From Afipia sp. (GTDB lineage: Bacteria; Pseudomonadota; Alphaproteobacteria; Rhizobiales; Xanthobacteraceae), in the NCBI GenBank assembly GCA_030652315.1, contig JAUSAX010000137.1, positions 1 through 38,022 on the forward strand: a stretch of 38,022 bases of DNA. Direction: 5' to 3'. Made by a program: the position numbers and the translations under genes. Shown here piece after piece: positions 34,462 through 38,022 of this stretch. The notes under the pieces are model-generated. The model worked only from the letters and a program-made list of their open reading frames with translations. It ran no database searches and was not told the DNA's origin. Numbering within the stretch: position 1 is the first letter of the stretch; every line of letters begins with the position of its first letter.

Positions 34462-36201
34462 ATGGCCGAAACCGCCACTTCGCCTCTTCCCCGATTCCTG
34501 CGCGGGATCGGAATTCGTCAGGTGCGGCTCGCCACCGGCCTTATCCTGTTTGCCTACCTCATCAGCCACTTCGCCAACCATGCGGTCGGCAACATCTCGC
34601 TCGCCGCGATGGACGGCGCACTCGTCTATCACATGCTGTTCTGGCAGAGCTGGCCGGTCCTGATCGTGTTCTATGGCGCCGTGCTGACGCATCTCGGTCT
34701 CGGCATCTGGGCGCTCTATGCGCGCCGGCAATTTCGCTGGACCGCCATCGAAATGACGCAGCTTGTGTTCGGTCTCAGCATTCCGGTCTTCGTCATCGGA
34801 CATCTGGTCGGCGTCCGCATCGCCGCGCCGATGTTTGGCCACGAGAAGGAGTACCCGCAGGTCCTTTTCAACTACTGGGTGGCCCGCCCGCATCTCAAGT
34901 GGATGATGTTCGCCGTGCTGGTGGTGTCGTGGGTGCATGGCTGCATCGGAATTTACTTCTGGGTCCGGACCAAGCCGTACTTCAGGAAAATATCGTCACT
35001 GCTGCTGGCTCTCGCCGTGATCCTGCCCACGATCTCTCTGCTCGGGATTTATCAAACGGGTCGAGCGGTCGAGCGTGCGAGCGCCGCCCCCGAATGGCGG
35101 GCGGACAACCTGTCGCGCGACAAGGTCGGAACCAGCGCGGATCAGACGACGCTTGAAAATATCAGTTCCTATATGCTGTACGGATATTTCGCCCTGATCG
35201 GCCTGACCCTGGCCGCACGCGGCGTCCGCGCGCTGGTGGAACGGCGCCGCGGCCTGGTTAGGCTGTCCTACGGCAACGGCAAAACCGTTCGCGTCCCGAT
35301 CGGCCTGAGCGTGCTGGAAGCGAGTACCCGCTTCAACATTCCGCATTCCAGCGTTTGCGGCGGCCGGGCGCGTTGCTCCACCTGCCGCATCCGCGTCATC
35401 GGCGATTGCAGCGCCCTGCCCGAGCCGTCGAACCGCGAGACCTTCGTGCTCGATCGCGTCGGCGCGGGCGGCGATCCAGCCATCCGCCTCGCCTGCCAGT
35501 TACGCCCCCACACCGACGTATCCTTCTTCCAGATCTTTCCCGCGCATACGACCGCGGCATCGGCCGCGACCATCAAGCCCGCTCTTCCGGGGCGTGAGCG
35601 TTACGTCGTCAGCATGTTCGTTGACATGCGCGGATCGACCAAGCTCGCCGAACAGCTGCTGCCGTTCGATACCGTCTTCATCATCAACCGCTTCCTGACG
35701 GCGGTTTCGCAGGCTGTGGTCGAATGCGGCGGACAGCCGAACCAGTTTGTCGGCGACGGGCAACTGGCGCTGTTCGGACTTTCGACCAATCCGCAAACCG
35801 CCTGCCGGCAGGCGATCGAAGCGACATCGCGGATAGCGATCCATGTCGATGCGCTGAACGAATTTCTCGGCAACGACGTGCCGGAGCCGCTGCGCTTCGG
35901 GATCGGCATCCACGGCGGCGAGGTCATCATCGGCGATATCGGCTCCGAGGAGCACACGGTGTTCACCGCGCTCGGCGATTCCGTGAACGTCGCCGCGCGG
36001 CTGCAGGACATGACCAAGGCCCTGTCCTGCGAAGTGGTGGTGTCCGGGGACGTCCTGAAAACCGCCCACGTTTCCGCCGGCGACCTGTCTCAAATCGAGG
36101 TACCCATCCGCGGGCGGGTCGAACCCTTGATCGTCTACACGGTCAAAAAAGCCGGAATGCTGTCGGATATGGTCGCCGATTTCGCAGTTGCAGCAGCGTA
36201 A
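34462..36201 (+). CDS. cyaC: Redox-type membrane adenylate cyclase: cytochrome b-like anchor + 2Fe-2S ferredoxin + class III cyclase
   Basis: 579 residues from ATG 34462 (the frame extends to a GTG at 34417 without support). Residues 20-255 contain about six hydrophobic helices carrying His36, His40, His77, His114 and His159, like an SdhC/fumarate-reductase dihaem anchor. Residues 265-355 form a plant-type ferredoxin with Cys299, Cys305, Cys308 and Cys345 (CGGRARCSTC...RLAC). Residues 380-560 are a class III cyclase with metal ligands Asp388 (FVDMRGS) and Asp432 (FVGDGQ), Thr502, and transition-state Asn509 and Arg513. Sinorhizobium CyaC is described as a quinone-responsive adenylate cyclase with a dihaem-b anchor, and this appears to be its relative. 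Gln428 replaces the usual purine-binding Lys. Confidence 0.88.
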   Translation: MAETATSPLPRFLRGIGIRQVRLATGLILFAYLISHFANHAVGNISLAAMDGALVYHMLFWQSWPVLIVFYGAVLTHLGLGIWALYARRQFRWTAIEMTQLVFGLSIPVFVIGHLVGVRIAAPMFGHEKEYPQVLFNYWVARPHLKWMMFAVLVVSWVHGCIGIYFWVRTKPYFRKISSLLLALAVILPTISLLGIYQTGRAVERASAAPEWRADNLSRDKVGTSADQTTLENISSYMLYGYFALIGLTLAARGVRALVERRRGLVRLSYGNGKTVRVPIGLSVLEASTRFNIPHSSVCGGRARCSTCRIRVIGDCSALPEPSNRETFVLDRVGAGGDPAIRLACQLRPHTDVSFFQIFPAHTTAASAATIKPALPGRERYVVSMFVDMRGSTKLAEQLLPFDTVFIINRFLTAVSQAVVECGGQPNQFVGDGQLALFGLSTNPQTACRQAIEATSRIAIHVDALNEFLGNDVPEPLRFGIGIHGGEVIIGDIGSEEHTVFTALGDSVNVAARLQDMTKALSCEVVVSGDVLKTAHVSAGDLSQIEVPIRGRVEPLIVYTVKKAGMLSDMVADFAVAAA

Positions 36202-36360
36202 AACCGTCGGATTCGAGCAAAGTTTGAGCGAAAGCGGCGGCGGCAAATGCCATTTTCGCTATCAAGGCTCACACTTCCCGCGTATCGTGCGCGCCGTTGG
36301 ACACGCCCATCCGCGGGGTTCGACGTTATGTTATCGGTCTTACCCTCTGGAGACTACGGA

Positions 36361-36561
36361 ATGGCTAAAGGTACTGTGAAGTGGTTCAACCCGACCAAGG
36401 GCTATGGATTCATTCAGCCCAGCAATGGCGGCAAGGACGTGTTCGTTCATATCTCGGCAGTTGAGAAGGCAGGTCTTTCGACCCTCAACGAGGGACAATC
36501 AGTCGAGTACGAAGAAGTTGCCAACCGCGGCAAGACCTCCGCGGAAAATCTCAAGGTTTGA
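36361..36561 (+). CDS. Cold-shock domain protein (CspA family)
   Basis: 66 residues, the standard size. RNP1 is KGYGFI (residues 13-18) and RNP2 is VFVHIS (27-32), in a single five-stranded OB fold that binds single-stranded nucleic acid. ATG 36361 has GGAG 8 bases upstream; the longer frame from 36247 has no support. It is preceded by a 159-base leader region and followed by a strong hairpin, so it is probably a single-gene transcript whose 5' leader may fold as a cold-responsive element. Confidence 0.96.
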   Translation: MAKGTVKWFNPTKGYGFIQPSNGGKDVFVHISAVEKAGLSTLNEGQSVEYEEVANRGKTSAENLKV

Positions 36562-36565
36562 TAGG

Positions 36566-36604
36566 AAGGTCCGATTCAGCAGAACTGGATCGGACCTTTG
36601 CTTA
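36566..36604 (+). terminator. Terminator after the cold-shock gene
   Basis: A perfect 10-bp stem AAGGTCCGAT / ATCGGACCTT with a 13-base loop (36576-36588), then TTGCTT, 4 bases after the stop codon. It lies between convergent genes and could also limit read-through from htpX. Confidence 0.75.
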
Positions 36605-36642
36605 CTCTGCGACGCGTGATCTGCCCAAGATCAATTCTGGGG

Positions 36643-37569
36643 TCAACCCCAAGGGCCACGCTGTCTGCCCGAGGGCTCACGCGAGCTACTGGACGCATTT
36701 TCCGACGCGGTTGCGAAGCCCCCGCGCGGCCCCGGTTCGCCAGCAAGACGCTGCAACTCATGGACACGGTTCTCGGTCGACGGATGGGTCGAGAACAGAT
36801 TGTCCATGCCCTGACCCGACAACGGATTGATGATGAACATGTGCGCGGTCGCAGGACTGCGCTCAGCGTCCATGTTCGGAATCTGGTGCGCCGCGTTGTC
36901 GATCTTGACCAACGCCGACGCCAGCCACATCGGCTGTCCACAAATTCGCGCGCCCATGTTGTCCGCCGAATATTCACGGGTACGGCTGATCGCCATCTGC
37001 ACGATGGTCGCGGACAACGGCGCCAGGATCATCATCGCCAATGAGCCGATGATGCCCGGACCATTTTCGCGATTGCCGCCGAAGAACATGCCGAACTGCG
37101 CAATCATCGAGATCGCACCCGCGATGGTCGCGGTGATCGTCATGATCAGCGTGTCGTGATTCTTGATGTGCGCCAGCTCATGCGCGACCACACCGGCCAG
37201 TTCTTCACGGCTCAACGACTGCATCAGGCCGGTGGTCACCGCCACGGCGGCATGTTGCGGATCGCGGCCGGTCGCAAACGCATTCGGCTGCGGATTGTCC
37301 ATCAGATAGACCTTGGGCATCGGCAACTGCGCGCGCCCTGCAAGTTCGGCCACGAGCCGCACGAGGTCCGGCGCACTGCGCTCGTCGACCTCATGGGCGC
37401 CGTGCATCGACAGCACCATGCGGTCGGAGTTCCAGTACGCAAACATGTTGGTGGCTGCGGCGATCACCAGCGCGATCATGGCGCCGCCCGCTCCGCCGAT
37501 CAGGTAACCGACTCCCATGAACAGGGCCGTCAACCCGGCAAGCAGAACCGCCGTCTTGAAATAACTCAT
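36643..37569 (-). CDS. htpX: Zinc metalloprotease HtpX (M48 family)
   Basis: 308 residues. Two N-terminal transmembrane helices (about 7-27 and 29-46) are followed by the catalytic motif [14 protein letters not shown] with zinc ligands His130 and His134 and third ligand Glu199 ([10 protein letters not shown]), then two further hydrophobic segments (about 140-165, 175-195). HtpX is an inner-membrane protease that degrades misfolded membrane proteins, overlapping with FtsH. ATG 37569 has an excellent AGGAGGAGG site; the frame extends to 37617 without support. The C-terminus has a Ser/Arg/Gly-rich tail of about 30 residues beyond the protease domain. Confidence 0.96.
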   Translation of the reverse strand: MSYFKTAVLLAGLTALFMGVGYLIGGAGGAMIALVIAAATNMFAYWNSDRMVLSMHGAHEVDERSAPDLVRLVAELAGRAQLPMPKVYLMDNPQPNAFATGRDPQHAAVAVTTGLMQSLSREELAGVVAHELAHIKNHDTLIMTITATIAGAISMIAQFGMFFGGNRENGPGIIGSLAMMILAPLSATIVQMAISRTREYSADNMGARICGQPMWLASALVKIDNAAHQIPNMDAERSPATAHMFIINPLSGQGMDNLFSTHPSTENRVHELQRLAGEPGPRGGFATASENASSSSREPSGRQRGPWG

Positions 37570-37766
37570 TTCCTCCTCCTGACCGGCGTTTGCCGGGGAT
37601 GTCCACTCCAGCCTCATAAATGGTGGGGACCAGGGCCATCATTCAAGATGCCGGTTCCTGCGGCGGCGCGTCGCGTCCTCGGCGCGGAGCCTGCACCCGC
37701 CATGTTCCAGCCGCAACCGTCACCCGGCGAAAAGCGGGGAGCTCAGGGCGATATTCTCGTTTGATG

Positions 37767-37782
37767 TATGATGATCATCATA
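37767..37782. promoter_or_regulatory. Candidate operator: 16-bp perfect palindrome upstream of the MFS gene
   Basis: TATGATGATCATCATA is a perfect inverted repeat 26 bases before the MFS start codon and next to an AT-rich TATAAAAAG stretch. Position and symmetry fit a dimeric repressor site for a drug exporter. No regulator gene is visible in the window. Confidence 0.5.
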
Positions 37783-37808
37783 TAAAAAGTTCGAAAGGGG
37801 ATTTCAAG

Positions 37809-38022
37809 ATGACCATTGAGAACATCGACGGCGACAAGTTGATCCTGGCTCGCGAACCGTCATCGATATTCGCGCGCATCAGCGTTCTTGCGGCCCTGGC
37901 GGCGGTCGGATCCTTTGCGACGAATATCCTGCTGCCGTCCCTGCCCTCGATGGCGAAAGACCTGAACGTTTCGACCGCCGCCGTCTCGTCGACGATCAGT
38001 GTCTATCTTGCTGTTTTTGCCA
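37809..38022 (+). CDS. MFS transporter, Bcr/CflA drug-resistance type, N-terminal part (3' end outside window)
   Basis: The first 71 residues start at ATG 37809 with AAAGGGGA about 8 bases upstream. A polar leader of about 22 residues leads into the first membrane helix (SVLAALAAVGSFATNILLPS) and the loop LPSMAKDLNVSTAAVSSTIS before the second helix. The P-S-L-P-x-M-A-x-x-L pattern is typical of Bcr/CflA-type proton-driven drug exporters of the DHA1 group. The truncation is only the window edge. Substrate cannot be inferred. Confidence 0.8.
   Translation, partial: MTIENIDGDKLILAREPSSIFARISVLAALAAVGSFATNILLPSLPSMAKDLNVSTAAVSSTISVYLAVFA

Overview
The window looks like chromosomal DNA of an alphaproteobacterium of the Nitrobacteraceae/Bradyrhizobiaceae (Bradyrhizobium, Rhodopseudomonas or Afipia-like). 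The reasons are high GC with strongly biased codons, the CtrA/ChpT cell-cycle phosphorelay, an EipA (DUF1134) protein, a CYP153 operon, rhizobial-type chemotaxis genes and a CyaC-like adenylate cyclase. This placement is inferred from gene content only; no database was searched.

Region 1 (1-7140) is signalling. The C-terminus of ctrA converges on a leftward block reading chpT, cheA, cheW, cheY, cheB, cheR. A chemosensory operon is therefore sandwiched between two members of the CckA-ChpT-CtrA relay. Region 2 (7280-10957) holds a composite palindromic repeat, cysQ, a secreted YHS-type protein, eipA and a membrane-anchored coiled-coil protein.

Region 3 (10980-15600) looks the least like backbone. 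It has two identical tRNA-Val(CAC) genes with duplicated promoters on either side of a glycosyltransferase gene. After them come a LCAT-like hydrolase with a lysine-rich tail, a possible gene remnant, an orphan Flp pilin and a small conserved-looking protein. Region 4 (15635-22160) carries a ThDP-dependent acetolactate-synthase-like enzyme, the second copy of the composite palindromic repeat, an L,D-transpeptidase, a DUF2927 protein, isovaleryl-CoA dehydrogenase and a soluble tandem-PAS chemoreceptor.

Region 5 (22437-29240) is catabolic: two tandem CYP153-type P450s, an acyl-CoA dehydrogenase, a class III CoA-transferase and a MaoC/HTD2-type hydratase read rightward, with an SDR facing them. 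This suggests terminal hydroxylation of an aliphatic substrate followed by CoA activation and oxidation. Region 6 (29279-38022) holds a PAQR/hemolysin III protein, the ycjX-ycjF pair, a GT39-type glycosyltransferase, a membrane adenylate cyclase fused to a ferredoxin domain, a cold-shock protein, HtpX protease and the start of an MFS exporter.

The most notable items are the two-copy composite palindromic element in divergent promoter regions, the redox-type cyclase with a Gln at the usual purine-binding Lys position, the tRNA-Val/promoter duplication, and the physical linkage of chemotaxis genes with chpT and ctrA. No CRISPR array, transposase, integrase or phage gene was seen.
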